From positions 178,759-242,758 of the forward strand of contig NZ_PQMB01000006.1 of assembly GCF_002918555.1 (NCBI RefSeq): a stretch of DNA of 64,000 nucleotides, in the 5' to 3' direction. This document shows, in pieces, positions 44,492 through 54,455 of this stretch (position 1 is the first letter of the stretch; every line of letters begins with the position of its first letter). This stretch comes from Citrobacter amalonaticus (lineage in GTDB: Bacteria; Pseudomonadota; Gammaproteobacteria; Enterobacterales; Enterobacteriaceae). Below the pieces are notes generated by a model. It worked only from the letters and a program-made list of their open reading frames with translations. It made no database searches and had not been told where the DNA came from. The position numbers were made by a program, and so were the translations under genes.

Positions 44492-47400
44492 ATGGACGTC
44501 AATCGCAGACAATTCTTTAAAATCTGCGCGGGCGGTATGGCTGGAACAACAGTGGCTGCGCTGGGTTTTTCACCCAAAATGGCCCTGGCTCAATCGCGAA
44601 ACTATAAGCTGTTACGCGCGAAAGAGATCCGCAACACCTGCACATACTGTTCCGTGGGTTGTGGGCTATTAATGTATAGCCTGGGTGATGGAGCGAAAAA
44701 CGCCAAAGAGGCGATTTATCATATCGAAGGGGATTCGGATCATCCGGTTAGTCGTGGGGCGTTATGTCCGAAAGGCGCCGGTTTGCTGGACTACGTTCAC
44801 AGTGAAAACCGCCTGCGTTATCCGGAATATCGAGCACCCGGTTCCGATAAATGGCAACGCATTAGCTGGGATGACGCCTTCACCCGTATTGCCAGACTGA
44901 TGAAAGCTGACCGTGACGCTAACTTTATTGAAAAGAATGAACAGGGCGTGACGGTAAACCGCTGGCTTACCACGGGGATGCTCTGTGCTTCCGCGGCCAG
45001 TAATGAAACCGGCCTGCTGACGCAAAAATTTGTGCGTTCTCTCGGCATGCTGGCAGTAGACAACCAGGCGCGCGTCTGACACGGACCAACGGTAGCAAGT
45101 CTTGCTCCAACATTTGGTCGCGGTGCGATGACCAACCACTGGGTTGATATTAAAAACGCTAACGTCGTGATGGTGATGGGCGGTAACGCCGCTGAAGCAC
45201 ATCCGGTGGGATTCCGCTGGGCGATGGAGGCGAAAAACAACAATGACGCCACGCTGATTGTTGTTGATCCCCGTTTTACACGTACAGCGTCTGTCGCCGA
45301 TATCTACGCGCCCATTCGTTCCGGTACGGACATTACGTTCCTTTCCGGCGTGCTGCTGTATCTGATTGAAAATAACAAAATCAACGCTGAATACGTTAAG
45401 CACTATACCAACGCAAGCCTGCTGATACAGGAAGATTTTGCCTTTGATGACGGCTTGTTCAGCGGCTACGACGCGAAAAAGCGGCAATACGATAAATCTT
45501 CATGGAACTATCAGTTCGATGAAAACGGTTATGCCAAACGCGATGAAACGCTGACGCATCCGCGCTGTGTATGGAACCTGCTGAAACAGCACGTTTCCCG
45601 CTATACGCCGGATGTGGTGGAAAATATCTGCGGCACGCCAAAAGCGGACTTCCTGAAGGTATGTGAGGTGCTGGCTTCCACCAGCGCCGCGGATCGTACC
45701 ACCACCTTCCTGTATGCGCTGGGCTGGACGCAGCATACCGTCGGCGCGCAGAACATCCGCACGATGGCGATGATCCAGCTGCTGCTCGGCAACATGGGAA
45801 TGGCGGGCGGGGGGGTTAACGCCCTGCGCGGACACTCCAACATTCAGGGCTTGACCGATTTAGGCCTTCTTTCAACCAGCCTGCCCGGTTATCTGACCCT
45901 GCCGTCAGAAAAACAGATCGACTGGCAGACGTGGCTGACCACCAATACGCCAAAAGCGCTGCTGCCCGATCAGGTGAACTACTGGAGCAATTATCCGAAG
46001 TTTGCCGTCAGCCTGATGAAGTCGTTCTATGGTGATGATGCGCAGAAAGAGAATGACTGGGGCTTCGACTGGTTGCCAAAATGGGACCAGGCTTATGACG
46101 TCATTAAATACTTCAATATGATGGATAGCGGGAAAGTTACCGGCTATCTGTGTCAGGGCTTTAACCCGGTGGCGTCCTTCCCGGACAAAAACAAAGTGGT
46201 GCAAAGCCTGAGCAAGCTGAAGTATATGGTGGTTATCGATCCGCTGGTTACCGAAACGTCCACCTTCTGGCAGAACCACGGCGAGTCTAATGATGTCGAC
46301 CCGGCATCCATTCAAACCGAAGTGTTCCGTCTGCCATCGACCTGCTTTGCGGAAGAAGATGGCTCGATTGCCAACTCCGGCCGCTGGTTGCAGTGGCACT
46401 GGAAAGGCCAGGATGCGCCAGGTGAAGCGCGTAACGATGGCGAAATTCTTGCGGGAATCTACCATCGTCTGCGTGAGATGTATCGCACGGAAGGCGGGAA
46501 AGGCGCAGAACCACTGCTCAAAATGCGCTGGAGCTACAAGCAGCCGGATCATCCTGAATCTGAAGAAGTCGCCAAAGAGAATAACGGCTTTGCGCTGGAA
46601 GATCTTTATGACGCCAGCGGCGTCCTGATTGCGAAGAAAGGCCAGCTGCTGAGCAGCTTTGCCCAACTGCGTGATGACGGTACGACATCCTCTTCTTGCT
46701 GGATCTATACCGGTAGCTGGACAGAGCAAGGCAACCAGATGGCTAACCGCGATAATGCTGACCCGTCGGGCCTCGGGAATACGCTGGGCTGGGCATGGGC
46801 GTGGCCGCTGAACCGACGCGTGCTGTATAACCGCGCCTCTGCGGATATCAATGGTAAGCCGTGGGATCCGAAACGAATGCTGATCCAGTGGAGCGGGACG
46901 AAATGGACGGGTAACGATATCCCGGACTTCAATACTGCGCCTCCGGGTAGTGCGACCGGGCCGTTCATTATGCAGCCGGAAGGTCTGGGGCGTCTGTTCG
47001 CCCTTGATAAACTGGCGGAAGGACCGTTCCCGGAACACTACGAGCCAATGGAAACGCCGCTGGGTACCAACCCGCTGCATCCGAATGTGATCTCCAGTCC
47101 GGTAGTCCGTCTGTACGAAGAAGATGCCCTGCGGATGGGTAACAAAGATCAGTTCCCGTATGTGGGCACGACCTATCGTCTGACCGAGCACTTCCACACC
47201 TGGACCAAGCATGCGTTGCTGAACGCTATCGCACAGCCGGAGCAGTTTGTGGAAATTAGCGAAACGTTAGCCGCGGCCAAAGGCATCGCCAATGGCGATC
47301 GCGTCACGGTGAGCAGCAAGCGAGGTTTTATTCGTGCTGTTGCTGTTGTGACTCGTCGTCTGCGTACGCTCCACGTCAACGGTCAACAGGTTGAAACCGT

Positions 47401-47539
47401 AGGGATCCCGCTGCACTGGGGCTTTGAAGGGGTTGCGCGTAAAGGTTATATCGCTAACACCCTGACGCCAAACGTCGGTGACTCCAACTCGCAAACGCCG
47501 GAATACAAAGCGTTTTTAGTTAACATCGAGAAGGCGTAA
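44492..47539 (+). CDS. fdnG: Nitrate-inducible formate dehydrogenase alpha subunit (selenocysteine)
   Basis: Encodes 1015 residues if the in-frame TGA at 45077-45079 (residue 196, NQARV-U-HGPT) is read as selenocysteine, the same position as in E. coli FdnG. The N-terminal Tat signal is DVNRRQFFKICAGGM; the 4Fe-4S motif CTYCSVGCGL follows, and the bis-MGD molybdopterin domains run to the end. FdnG oxidises formate on the periplasmic side and feeds electrons via FdnH and FdnI to menaquinone for nitrate respiration. A stop-codon reading would give two fragments (44492-45079 and 45128-47539); they belong to one gene. GGGAAGC precedes the ATG. Confidence 0.95.
45077..45117 (+). promoter_or_regulatory. 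Bacterial SECIS element in fdnG
   Basis: The UGA is followed after ~10 bases by a hairpin with arms GGTAGCAAG and CTTGCTCC around TCT, whose apical part resembles the fdhF/fdnG SECIS (GGTxGCAxGTCTxGCxCC). It binds SelB and recodes the UGA. Confidence 0.85.
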
Positions 47540-47551
47540 GGGGGCGAACAT

Positions 47552-48436
47552 ATGTCTTTGGAAACGCAGGACATCATTAAACAGTCCGCAACCAACTCCA
47601 TCACGCCGCCTCCACAGGTGCGTGATTACAAAGCGGAAGTCTCGAAACTTATCGACGTGTCCTCCTGTGTAGGCTGTAAAGCCTGCCAGGTGGCGTGCTC
47701 TGAGTGGAACGATATTCGTGATGACGTGGGCCATTGCGTCGGGGTGTACGATAACCCCGCCGATCTCAGTGCCAAATCCTGGACGGTGATGCGGTTTAGC
47801 GAGACCGAACAGAACGGCAAACTGGAGTGGCTGATTCGTAAAGATGGCTGTATGCACTGTGAGGATCCGGGCTGCCTGAAGGCGTGCCCGTCCGCCGGTG
47901 CGATTATTCAGTACGCCAACGGGATCGTCGATTTTCAGTCTGAGCACTGCATCGGCTGCGGTTACTGCATCGCCGGGTGTCCTTTTAATATTCCGCGCCT
48001 CAATAAAGAGGATAACCGGGTTTATAAATGTACACTTTGCGTCGATCGCGTCAGCGTCGGTCAGGAACCGGCCTGTGTGAAAACCTGTCCGACCGGGGCG
48101 ATTCATTTCGGCACCAGGAAAGAGATGCTGGAGATGGGCGAGCAGCGCGTGGAGAAACTGAAAGCGCGCGGTTACGAACATGCGGGTGTCTACAATCCGC
48201 AGGGGGTAGGCGGGACGCACGTCATGTACGTACTGCATCATGCCAACCAGCCGGAGCTGTATCACGGTTTACCGAATGAGCCGAAAGTCGACACGTCAAT
48301 TAATCTGTGGAAAGGCGCGCTGAAACCGCTAGCCGCTGCGGGATTTATCGCGACCTTCGCCGGGCTGATTTACCACTACATCGGTATTGGTCCGAACAAA
48401 GAAGTGGACGATGACGAGGAGGACCATCATGAGTAA
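47552..48436 (+). CDS. fdnH: Formate dehydrogenase-N beta subunit (iron-sulfur)
   Basis: A 294-residue 4Fe-4S ferredoxin-type subunit with four cysteine clusters: [35 protein letters not shown] and CTLCVDR…CVKTC. It has one C-terminal membrane span ([19 protein letters not shown]) that anchors it in the inner membrane, facing the periplasm. It passes electrons from FdnG to the cytochrome subunit FdnI. It starts 12 bp after fdnG and overlaps fdnI by 8 bases. Confidence 0.95.
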   Translation: MSLETQDIIKQSATNSITPPPQVRDYKAEVSKLIDVSSCVGCKACQVACSEWNDIRDDVGHCVGVYDNPADLSAKSWTVMRFSETEQNGKLEWLIRKDGCMHCEDPGCLKACPSAGAIIQYANGIVDFQSEHCIGCGYCIAGCPFNIPRLNKEDNRVYKCTLCVDRVSVGQEPACVKTCPTGAIHFGTRKEMLEMGEQRVEKLKARGYEHAGVYNPQGVGGTHVMYVLHHANQPELYHGLPNEPKVDTSINLWKGALKPLAAAGFIATFAGLIYHYIGIGPNKEVDDDEEDHHE

Positions 48437-49085
48437 GTCGAAAATGATTGTGCGCACGAAGTTTATCGATCGCGCCTGTCACTGGACGGTGGTGATTTGC
48501 TTCTTCCTGGTCGCCCTGTCGGGGATTTCCTTCTTCTTCCCGACGCTGCAATGGCTGACGCAGACGTTCGGCACACCACAGATGGGGCGTATTCTGCACC
48601 CGTTCTTTGGCGTGGCGATCTTTATTGCGCTGATGTTTATGTTTGTGCGCTTTGTCCACCACAACATCCCGGATAAGAAAGATATTCCGTGGCTGAAAAA
48701 TATCGTGGAAGTCCTGAAGGGCAACGAGCATAAAGTGGCGGATGTGGGGAAATACAACGCCGGTCAGAAGATGATGTTCTGGTCAATCATGAGCATGATT
48801 TTTGTGCTGCTGGTGACCGGCGTTATCATCTGGCGCCCGTACTTTGCGCACTTCTTCCCGATGCAGGTGGTACGTTACAGCCTGCTGATTCATGCGGCCG
48901 CGGGGATCATTCTGATGCACGCCATCCTCATCCATATGTATATGGCATTCTGGGTGAAAGGGTCGATTAAAGGGATGATCGAAGGGAAGGTGAGTCGCCG
49001 CTGGGCGAAGAAACACCACCCGCGCTGGTACCGTGAAGTAGAGAAGGTCGAGGCGAAAAAAGAGAGTGAAGAAGGGTTAAGCTAA
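48429..49085 (+). CDS. fdnI: Formate dehydrogenase-N gamma subunit (cytochrome b556)
   Basis: A 218-residue membrane cytochrome with four spans and conserved histidines ([36 protein letters not shown]) that ligate two haems b. It passes electrons to menaquinone. I start at the ATG at 48429 (overlapping the end of fdnH: CATCATGAGTAA), not at 48387. A strong terminator follows. Confidence 0.95.
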   Translation: MSKSKMIVRTKFIDRACHWTVVICFFLVALSGISFFFPTLQWLTQTFGTPQMGRILHPFFGVAIFIALMFMFVRFVHHNIPDKKDIPWLKNIVEVLKGNEHKVADVGKYNAGQKMMFWSIMSMIFVLLVTGVIIWRPYFAHFFPMQVVRYSLLIHAAAGIILMHAILIHMYMAFWVKGSIKGMIEGKVSRRWAKKHHPRWYREVEKVEAKKESEEGLS

Positions 49086-49105
49086 TTTCCTCTTCTGTCA
49101 GTAAA

Positions 49106-49132
49106 GGCGCTACTCAGGTAGCGCCTTTTTTT
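49106..49132 (+). terminator. Intrinsic terminator of fdnGHI
   Basis: GGCGCTAC-TCAG-GTAGCGCC followed by TTTTTTT: an 8-bp stem and T-run, 21 bases after the fdnI stop. Confidence 0.95.
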
Positions 49133-49144
49133 GCTATAAAAGCG

Positions 49145-50881
49145 TCATGAAGATGCCGAATCTGACGACAGAAGTGCGTTTAACGTATCAATCTCCTTAC
49201 GCCATTGCGCCTGCAAATGGGGCTTCTGATGCTTCGGTTTGCGCGCCAGGTCATCGGCGAGTCGCTGTTCCAGCTCAAGCAGTTTTTCCAGCACCCCGAC
49301 ATCCTCATCCGGCATTGCATTAACCGCGTCCGGGACGAGGGGCTTGCCTGAAGCTATTTCCACCGTGGTTTCCCGAATACGGGTATTCACTGCCTCCAGA
49401 TCATGCCATTCGCTCAGTTCACCCGCCTCGATAAACCAGAAGCGATTGCAGCTCTGGCTGATAAGCTGACGATCGTGACTAACCAAAAGCAGGCCGCCGC
49501 TGAACGTTTGCAGCGTCTGCGCCAGCGCCTCTTTGCCTTCCATATCCAGATGGTTGGTTGGCTCGTCCAGCATCAGCAGACTGTAACGGGCAAGGGTTAA
49601 ACCCACAAACAACAGACGCGAACGTTCACCACCGCTTAAGGTACAGACCCGCTGCTGACGGCGTATCCACGGGAAACCTGCGCTAATCAACGCCATTTTG
49701 CGGACGTCAGGCTGGGGCGCAAACGGCTCCAGCGCGTCAAACAAGGTGTCGTTATCCCGTAGCTGATGCAACGTCTGATCGTAGTAACCCAGCGTCACGC
49801 GAGGATGCAGAACCAGTTTGTCCGACGCCAGCCGGGACTGAAATTGTTGCCAGATCAGTTTTAACAGCGAGGATTTACCGCAGCCATTGCGCCCGACAAT
49901 TGCAACCCGATCGCCGCTTTTTAATCTGGCGCTGGCAATGGAGAACAGCGTCGCCGCTTCAGGCGCAGGAGAAACCGGCAGTTGCGACATCTCCAGCAAA
50001 CGGTCAGCACGCAAGGCGTCACCCTGCAATGTTAGTGTCCACTGACTTCCGGCGGTGAGGTCCGTCTGTACTTCTTTCAGCCGTAATACCTGCTTTTCCA
50101 TCTGCTTTGCTTTGCGGGACAGGTCTTCATTGTCATAAACCTGTCCCCAGGTCGCCAGCCGTTTAGCGCTGGCGCTGACGCGGTCGATCTCTTTTTGTTC
50201 CGCTTTATGACGCAGAGCGTCACTGGCGTCACGCTCCTTGAGTGCCTGACGGGCGGCGCTACAGGGTAGCGCGAAAGCGTGCAAGGTACGATCGCGCAGG
50301 ATCCACGTTCCGTTAGTGACGGCATCCAGTAGCTGCGGATCGTGGGAAACCACCACAAAGCTGCCGGACCAGTTCTGTAAAAACTGTTCCAGCCACAGCA
50401 AGGTCGGGAGATCGAGATGGTTGCCAGGCTCATCCAGTAACAGCAGATCGGGTTGACGCATCAACGCTCTGGCAAGCAGCAGGCGCGTGTGCTGGCCGCC
50501 GCTCAGGGTTCCCGCCGTTAAGGCGAGATTTTCCGGGGTAAAGCCCATCTGCGCCAGTAGCGCTTCCACGCGCCACAGCCGGGTGGCGTGTTCATGCTGA
50601 GGGAGTTGCGCCAGCACGGCGTCCCGCAGCGTCAGCGGCAGAATATCAGCTGGCAGATGCTGCTCCACCCGCGCCAGATGACAGTGGTTAGCCTGGGCGA
50701 TAGTGCCGGAGGCAGGAGACAGCGTACCATCAAGGACTTTGAGCAGGGTGCTCTTGCCACAGCCGTTGTAGCCAATAAGACCGATACGGTCGCCTTTTTT
50801 CAGAGTGAAGGTCAGCGCATCGAACAGCGTGCCAGACGCGGTATCAACGTGTAAGGATTGTGCGGTTAATAAAGTGCTCAT
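49145..50881 (-). CDS. ABC-F family ATPase
   Basis: A 578-residue protein with two ABC domains and no membrane spans. Domain 1: Walker A GYNGCGKST, signature LSGGQ, Walker B LLLLDEPGNHLD. Domain 2: Walker A GRNGCGKSS, signature LSGGERSR, LMLDEPTNHLD. The linker between them holds charged helices (RKAKQMEKQVLRLKEV), and a coiled C-terminal tail ends the protein. ABC-F proteins act on ribosomes (translation factors or antibiotic-protection proteins). I cannot place it among EttA, Uup, YheS and YbiT from memory; it is not in the K-12 order at this spot. A 27-codon ORF with strong SD lies upstream. Confidence 0.88.
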   Translation of the reverse strand: MSTLLTAQSLHVDTASGTLFDALTFTLKKGDRIGLIGYNGCGKSTLLKVLDGTLSPASGTIAQANHCHLARVEQHLPADILPLTLRDAVLAQLPQHEHATRLWRVEALLAQMGFTPENLALTAGTLSGGQHTRLLLARALMRQPDLLLLDEPGNHLDLPTLLWLEQFLQNWSGSFVVVSHDPQLLDAVTNGTWILRDRTLHAFALPCSAARQALKERDASDALRHKAEQKEIDRVSASAKRLATWGQVYDNEDLSRKAKQMEKQVLRLKEVQTDLTAGSQWTLTLQGDALRADRLLEMSQLPVSPAPEAATLFSIASARLKSGDRVAIVGRNGCGKSSLLKLIWQQFQSRLASDKLVLHPRVTLGYYDQTLHQLRDNDTLFDALEPFAPQPDVRKMALISAGFPWIRRQQRVCTLSGGERSRLLFVGLTLARYSLLMLDEPTNHLDMEGKEALAQTLQTFSGGLLLVSHDRQLISQSCNRFWFIEAGELSEWHDLEAVNTRIRETTVEIASGKPLVPDAVNAMPDEDVGVLEKLLELEQRLADDLARKPKHQKPHLQAQWRKEIDTLNALLSSDSASS

Positions 50882-50993
50882 TGTTGCTTACTCAAGAGTT
50901 ACTGGCGTAAAAACGCCTCGTCAAACATTGCTGACGATAACCCGGTAAGCCCGAGAGAAGGGAATTCAGACGTTTGCTTCGCTCAAGCTTAAG

Positions 50994-51077
50994 TTATCGC
51001 AGCACGAAACCGATAACACTTGAGCACTGACGATCGCCAAGGGTATGTGAAACGATGAAACGTTCACAGTACAGCAT
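50994..51077 (-). CDS. Leader ORF upstream of the ABC-F gene (27 codons)
   Basis: An ATG with a nearly perfect Shine-Dalgarno (AAAAGGAGGATAATT) opens a 27-codon frame: MLYCERFIVSHTLGDRQ then CSSVIGFVLR and stop. It ends 113 bases before the ABC-F start codon (51077-50994 against 50881). No other ORF is in between. ABC-F resistance genes are often regulated by translation of such leader peptides. The peptide sequence is not one I recognise. It may also be a small protein in its own right. Confidence 0.6.
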   Translation of the reverse strand: MLYCERFIVSHTLGDRQCSSVIGFVLR

Positions 51078-51159
51078 AATTATCCTCCTTTTATTTCTCT
51101 GAATGTTAATCAATGGTAAAAGTGTAAACACAAACAGCGGGACAGGGCAAGTCTTGCTG

Positions 51160-51184
51160 GCCCGGCAGCACGACGCTACCGGGC
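51160..51184. repeat. REP-like hairpin after maeA
   Basis: GCCCGGCAGC and GCTACCGGGC around ACGAC form a hairpin (one mismatch) directly after the maeA stop. A similar one (GCCCGGT…ACCGGGC) lies after osmC at 53719-53743. Confidence 0.7.
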
Positions 51185-51190
51185 AAACAT

Positions 51191-52888
51191 TCAGATTGAG
51201 GTGCGACGATAGTCGCGGTATTCCGCCTTCCAGAAATTCTCTTCGATGGCCTGTTGCAGCGCTTCCGCAGAGGTTTTCACCGCCACACCTTGCTGCTGCG
51301 CCATTTTACCGACCGCAAAAGCAATGGCGCGCGATACGGTCTGAATATCCTTCAGCTCCGGTAATACCAGCCCTTCGCCGTGAAGCACCATCGGGGAGTA
51401 CTGAGCCAGCGTTTCACTGGCAGACATCAGCATTTCATCGGTAATACGCGACGCGCCTGCGGCAATGACCCCCAAACCAATGCCTGGGAAGATATAGGCG
51501 TTGTTACACTGGGCAATCGGGTAGGTTTTGTCTTTCCATACGACCGGACTAAATGGGCTGCCGGTGGCGACCAGCGCATTACCTTCGGTCCAGGTGATAA
51601 TGTCCTGCGGGGTGGCTTCCACGCGCGAGGTCGGATTCGAAAGCGGCATCACAATCGGGCGCGGGCAGTGCTTGTGCATCTCCCGGATAATTTCTTCCGT
51701 GAACAGACCGGTCTGGCCAGAGACGCCGATCAGAATATCCGGCTTAACGTTACGAACAACATCGAGCAGCGACAGGACTTCGCTTTCCGTATCCCACCCC
51801 AGCAGATTTTCACGTTTTTGTACCAGCTTAGTCTGGAACGAGAGCAGGTTAGGCATCCGATCGGTTTGCAGACCAAAGCGATCCACCATAAAGACTTTCT
51901 GACGCGCCGCTTCTTCGCTGAGTCCTTCTCGCTGGGTCTGGGCAACGATCTGTTCGGCAATCCCGCAACCGGCAGAACCGGCACCAAGGAAGACGATTTT
52001 TTGTTCACTGAGCTGGCTACCCGCAGCGCGGCTGGCAGCAATCAGGGTGCCGACGGTGACCGCTGCCGTTCCCTGAATATCATCGTTGAAAGAGCAGATT
52101 TCATCGCGGTAGCGATTAAGCAGGGGCATGGCGTTTTTCTGCGCGAAATCTTCGAACTGCAACAGAACATCGGGCCAGCGCTGTTTTACCGCCTGAATAA
52201 ACTCATCGACGAATTCGTAGTACTCATCGTCAGTGATACGCGGGTTGCGCCAGCCCATATAGAGCGGATCGTTGAGCAACTGCGGGTTATTGGTACCGAC
52301 ATCCAGCACCACCGGCAGGGTGTAGGCCGGACTGATCCCGCCACAGGCGGTATACAACGACAGTTTACCAATAGGAATGCCCATCCCGCCGATCCCCTGG
52401 TCGCCAAGACCGAGAATACGTTCACCGTCAGTCACCACGATCACTTTGATGTTGTGGTTCGGCACGTTCTGCAGAATATCATCCATGTTATGGCGATTCT
52501 GATAAGAGATGAACACACCCCGCGCCCGACGATAGATTTCAGAAAAACGTTCACAGGCGGCGCCGACTGTCGGCGTATAGATGACCGGCATCATTTCATC
52601 GAGATGATTTTGCACCAGTCGGTAGAACAGAGTCTCGTTGGTATCCTGAATATTACGCAGGTAAATATGCTTGTCGATTTCCGTTTTGAATCCCTGATAC
52701 TGGATCCAGGCGCGTTCGGCCTGTTCTTCAATAGACTCAACGACTTCCGGCAGTAACCCCAGCAAGTTGAAGTTACGGCGCTCATCGATACTAAAAGCGC
52801 TACCTTTATTCAGTAAAGGAAATTCCAACAGTACAGGGCCAGCATAAGGAATATAAAGGGAACGTAGTTTCTTGGTTTTGGTTTCCAT
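51191..52888 (-). CDS. maeA: NAD-dependent malic enzyme MaeA (SfcA)
   Basis: A 565-residue malic enzyme, the E. coli MaeA length. Conserved blocks: [40 protein letters not shown] (malate/metal site), [37 protein letters not shown], then the Rossmann [12 protein letters not shown]. It decarboxylates L-malate to pyruvate with NAD+. The ATG at 52888 is the family start, preceded by GAGTGAGTGAC. The frame stays open upstream to 53206 because the sra relic has lost its stop; that extension (52889-53206) is not part of MaeA. Confidence 0.94.
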   Translation of the reverse strand: METKTKKLRSLYIPYAGPVLLEFPLLNKGSAFSIDERRNFNLLGLLPEVVESIEEQAERAWIQYQGFKTEIDKHIYLRNIQDTNETLFYRLVQNHLDEMMPVIYTPTVGAACERFSEIYRRARGVFISYQNRHNMDDILQNVPNHNIKVIVVTDGERILGLGDQGIGGMGIPIGKLSLYTACGGISPAYTLPVVLDVGTNNPQLLNDPLYMGWRNPRITDDEYYEFVDEFIQAVKQRWPDVLLQFEDFAQKNAMPLLNRYRDEICSFNDDIQGTAAVTVGTLIAASRAAGSQLSEQKIVFLGAGSAGCGIAEQIVAQTQREGLSEEAARQKVFMVDRFGLQTDRMPNLLSFQTKLVQKRENLLGWDTESEVLSLLDVVRNVKPDILIGVSGQTGLFTEEIIREMHKHCPRPIVMPLSNPTSRVEATPQDIITWTEGNALVATGSPFSPVVWKDKTYPIAQCNNAYIFPGIGLGVIAAGASRITDEMLMSASETLAQYSPMVLHGEGLVLPELKDIQTVSRAIAFAVGKMAQQQGVAVKTSAEALQQAIEENFWKAEYRDYRRTSI

Positions 52889-53062
52889 GTCACTCACTCT
52901 TTTTCGAATTTCCGCCCCTGGTTCTGTTTTACAGGCATACGCAAATTTCTCACCAGGGATTCGGGCAACGAGTATAAAGCATTGTGAACAGATAAAGGCT
53001 TTTGTAAGCAAAAACACCATTGCTGTTGCAATGGTGTTTATCGTCATATCCGGACTGTGAAA

Positions 53063-53206
53063 TGACTTCTTGCTGTCAGCGTCGCGTTTTCTACCGGAGG
53101 GATGATTAACCACCTGGATTTTATCGCCATCGGTCACAGTTTTACGTTGGCTGGAGAGCTTGTGGTCCAGTCCAGGAATTTGACGGGCAGCGATGGATTC
53201 AGAAAT
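53063..53206 (-). pseudogene. sra: sra (rpsV) relic, stationary-phase ribosome-associated protein
   Basis: The codons from 53206 to 53066 encode [18 protein letters not shown] then [19 protein letters not shown] and [10 protein letters not shown], clearly Sra (E. coli: …[20 protein letters not shown]…NNPTGRKR…). The E. coli start codon position is ATT here, with no ATG/GTG/TTG in frame upstream, and where Sra would stop after KK the codon is TCA (53063-53065). So it lacks a standard start and stop and runs in frame into maeA. Either a decayed gene or one using a rare ATT start. An AGAGA SD-like sequence precedes the ATT. Confidence 0.75.
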
Positions 53207-53277
53207 ATCTCTTACAGGTCATGGATGTGTCAGTGCGTTCTATACTTGTTATTCCGATAACAAAAAGGAGAGCAAGA

Positions 53278-53709
53278 ATGACGATCCATAAGAAAGGTCA
53301 GGCGCACTGGGAAGGTGATATCAAACGCGGAAAGGGAACCGTATCAACGGAAAGCGGGGTGCTTAATCAGCAGCCTTACGGTTTTAACACCCGCTTTGAA
53401 GGGGCTAAAGGGACAAATCCCGAGGAGCTTATTGGCGCTGCCCATGCGGCCTGTTTTTCCATGGCGCTCTCACTGATGCTGGGGGAGGCGGGATTTACCC
53501 CCACCTCGATTGATACAACTGCCGACGTGTCGCTGGATAAAGTCGATGCCGGTTTTGCTATCACCAAAATTGCGCTGCATAGCGTAGTAGCGGTTGCGGA
53601 TATTGATGCCTCTACTTTTGACGGGATCATCCAGAAAGCGAAGGCCGGATGCCCGGTATCACAGGTACTTAAAGCCGAAATCACGCTGGATTATCAACTG
53701 AAATCTTAA
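53278..53709 (+). CDS. osmC: OsmC, organic hydroperoxide reductase
   Basis: A 143-residue OsmC protein: TIHKKGQAHWEGDIKRGKGT at the N-terminus, the first catalytic Cys in EELIGAAHAACFSMALSLML and the second in AKAGCPVSQVLKA. It reduces organic hydroperoxides using lipoyl-type thiols and is induced by osmotic stress and RpoS. The ATG at 53278 (AAGGAGAGC upstream) is the E. coli start. In E. coli bdm lies between sra and osmC; it is not present here. Confidence 0.95.
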   Translation: MTIHKKGQAHWEGDIKRGKGTVSTESGVLNQQPYGFNTRFEGAKGTNPEELIGAAHAACFSMALSLMLGEAGFTPTSIDTTADVSLDKVDAGFAITKIALHSVVAVADIDASTFDGIIQKAKAGCPVSQVLKAEITLDYQLKS

Positions 53710-53718
53710 GGTGGTTCA

Positions 53719-53743
53719 GCCCGGTGGCTTGTCGCTACCGGGC
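53719..53743. repeat. REP-like hairpin after osmC
   Basis: GCCCGGT (53719-53725) pairs with ACCGGGC (53737-53743); sequence resembles the hairpin after maeA and common enterobacterial REP units of the GCCCGGTGGC type. Confidence 0.7.
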
Positions 53744-53953
53744 GTAAACTCAGCCCCGGGCAGCAAATCTCACACATATTGCCATGTTACTCAGCGCAAT
53801 AAATCAGCAAACATAAAAATCAGCCGTAATAAATATAAGAAAAGGCCATATCATTTACCGCAATGTTTATTCCTGAGAGTGGAAGGGTATTATTTGTTTC
53901 GACCTGAATTAACGGTTTATAACATAAGTATTTAATGACTGGAGCAATAACAA

Positions 53954-54283
53954 ATGAACACATTCTCCCTTTCTACTGCAGGTATTCTGGTAGCCGCATT
54001 ATTAACCAGCATTAGCGTAAATGCCGCAACCGAACAGGCTAAAACCGACGTGACGCCAAAAGGGATGAGCTGCCAGGAATTTGTGGATCTGAATCCGCAG
54101 ACGATGGCTCCCGTTGCATTCTGGGTACTCAATGAAGATGAAGACTTTAAAGGTGGGGACTACGTCAACTATGAAGAAACGGTAACAACCGCAGTTCCGT
54201 TGACGGTTGAACTTTGCAAAAAACATCCACAGAGTGAATTAAGTAAAATAAAAGAAGAAATCAAAAAAGAATTATCTAAATAA
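53954..54283 (+). CDS. HdeB-like acid-stress periplasmic chaperone
   Basis: A 109-residue secreted protein with signal peptide (TFSLSTAGILVAALLTSISV, cleaved near NA-A) and the HdeA/HdeB pattern: GMSCQEFVDLNPQTMAPVAF with Cys, then VELCKKHPQ with the second Cys for the disulfide. It is closest to HdeB. In acid it binds unfolding periplasmic proteins. The Lys/Glu-rich C-terminal tail (SKIKEEIKKELSK) is unusual. ACTGGAGCAATAACA precedes the ATG. No hdeA gene is adjacent. Confidence 0.87.
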   Translation: MNTFSLSTAGILVAALLTSISVNAATEQAKTDVTPKGMSCQEFVDLNPQTMAPVAFWVLNEDEDFKGGDYVNYEETVTTAVPLTVELCKKHPQSELSKIKEEIKKELSK

Positions 54284-54298
54284 GATTTAATGCTATTA

Positions 54299-54324
54299 AA
54301 ACCCGGCCATTGTGCCGGGTTTTG
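54299..54324 (+). terminator. Intrinsic terminator of the hdeB-like gene
   Basis: AACCCGGC-CATTGT-GCCGGGTT followed by TTGTCATTT: 8-bp stem and short T-run after the stop. Confidence 0.85.
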
Positions 54325-54393
54325 TCATTTGTGACAATGTCACGCCCATTGTGACGTAACGCCCACTTTTTCCATCTGGATATCAATTATTAT

Positions 54394-54420
54394 TAAAGAT
54401 ATTTAGTGACGTGCCGATAC
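54394..54420 (+). promoter_or_regulatory. FliA (sigma-28) promoter for the chemoreceptor
   Basis: TAAAGATA (54394-54401), an 11-base spacer and GCCGATAC (54413-54420) match the sigma-28 consensus TAAAGTTT-N11-GCCGATAA at 6/8 and 7/8. It lies 35 bases before the chemoreceptor ATG. Confidence 0.8.
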
Positions 54421-54455
54421 TAAATAAAACTCCGCCTGATATTTAAGGGAATTAT

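Noticed and set aside
45080..45127. Apparent break between two ORFs in fdnG, as if the gene were frameshifted.
   Set aside because: The TGA is the conserved selenocysteine codon 196 with a SECIS hairpin after it; the frame is continuous from 44492 to 47539.
45905..47212. 435-codon minus-strand ORF opposite fdnG.
   Set aside because: Antisense shadow; no protein features and the fdnG frame is certain.
51380..52756. 458-codon plus-strand ORF opposite maeA.
   Set aside because: Mirror frame of a high-codon-bias gene; the maeA frame has all conserved motifs.
52889..53137. N-terminal extension of MaeA from the long frame starting at 53137.
   Set aside because: The extra part is the sra relic and spacer; the family start is at 52888, giving the E. 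coli length of 565 residues.
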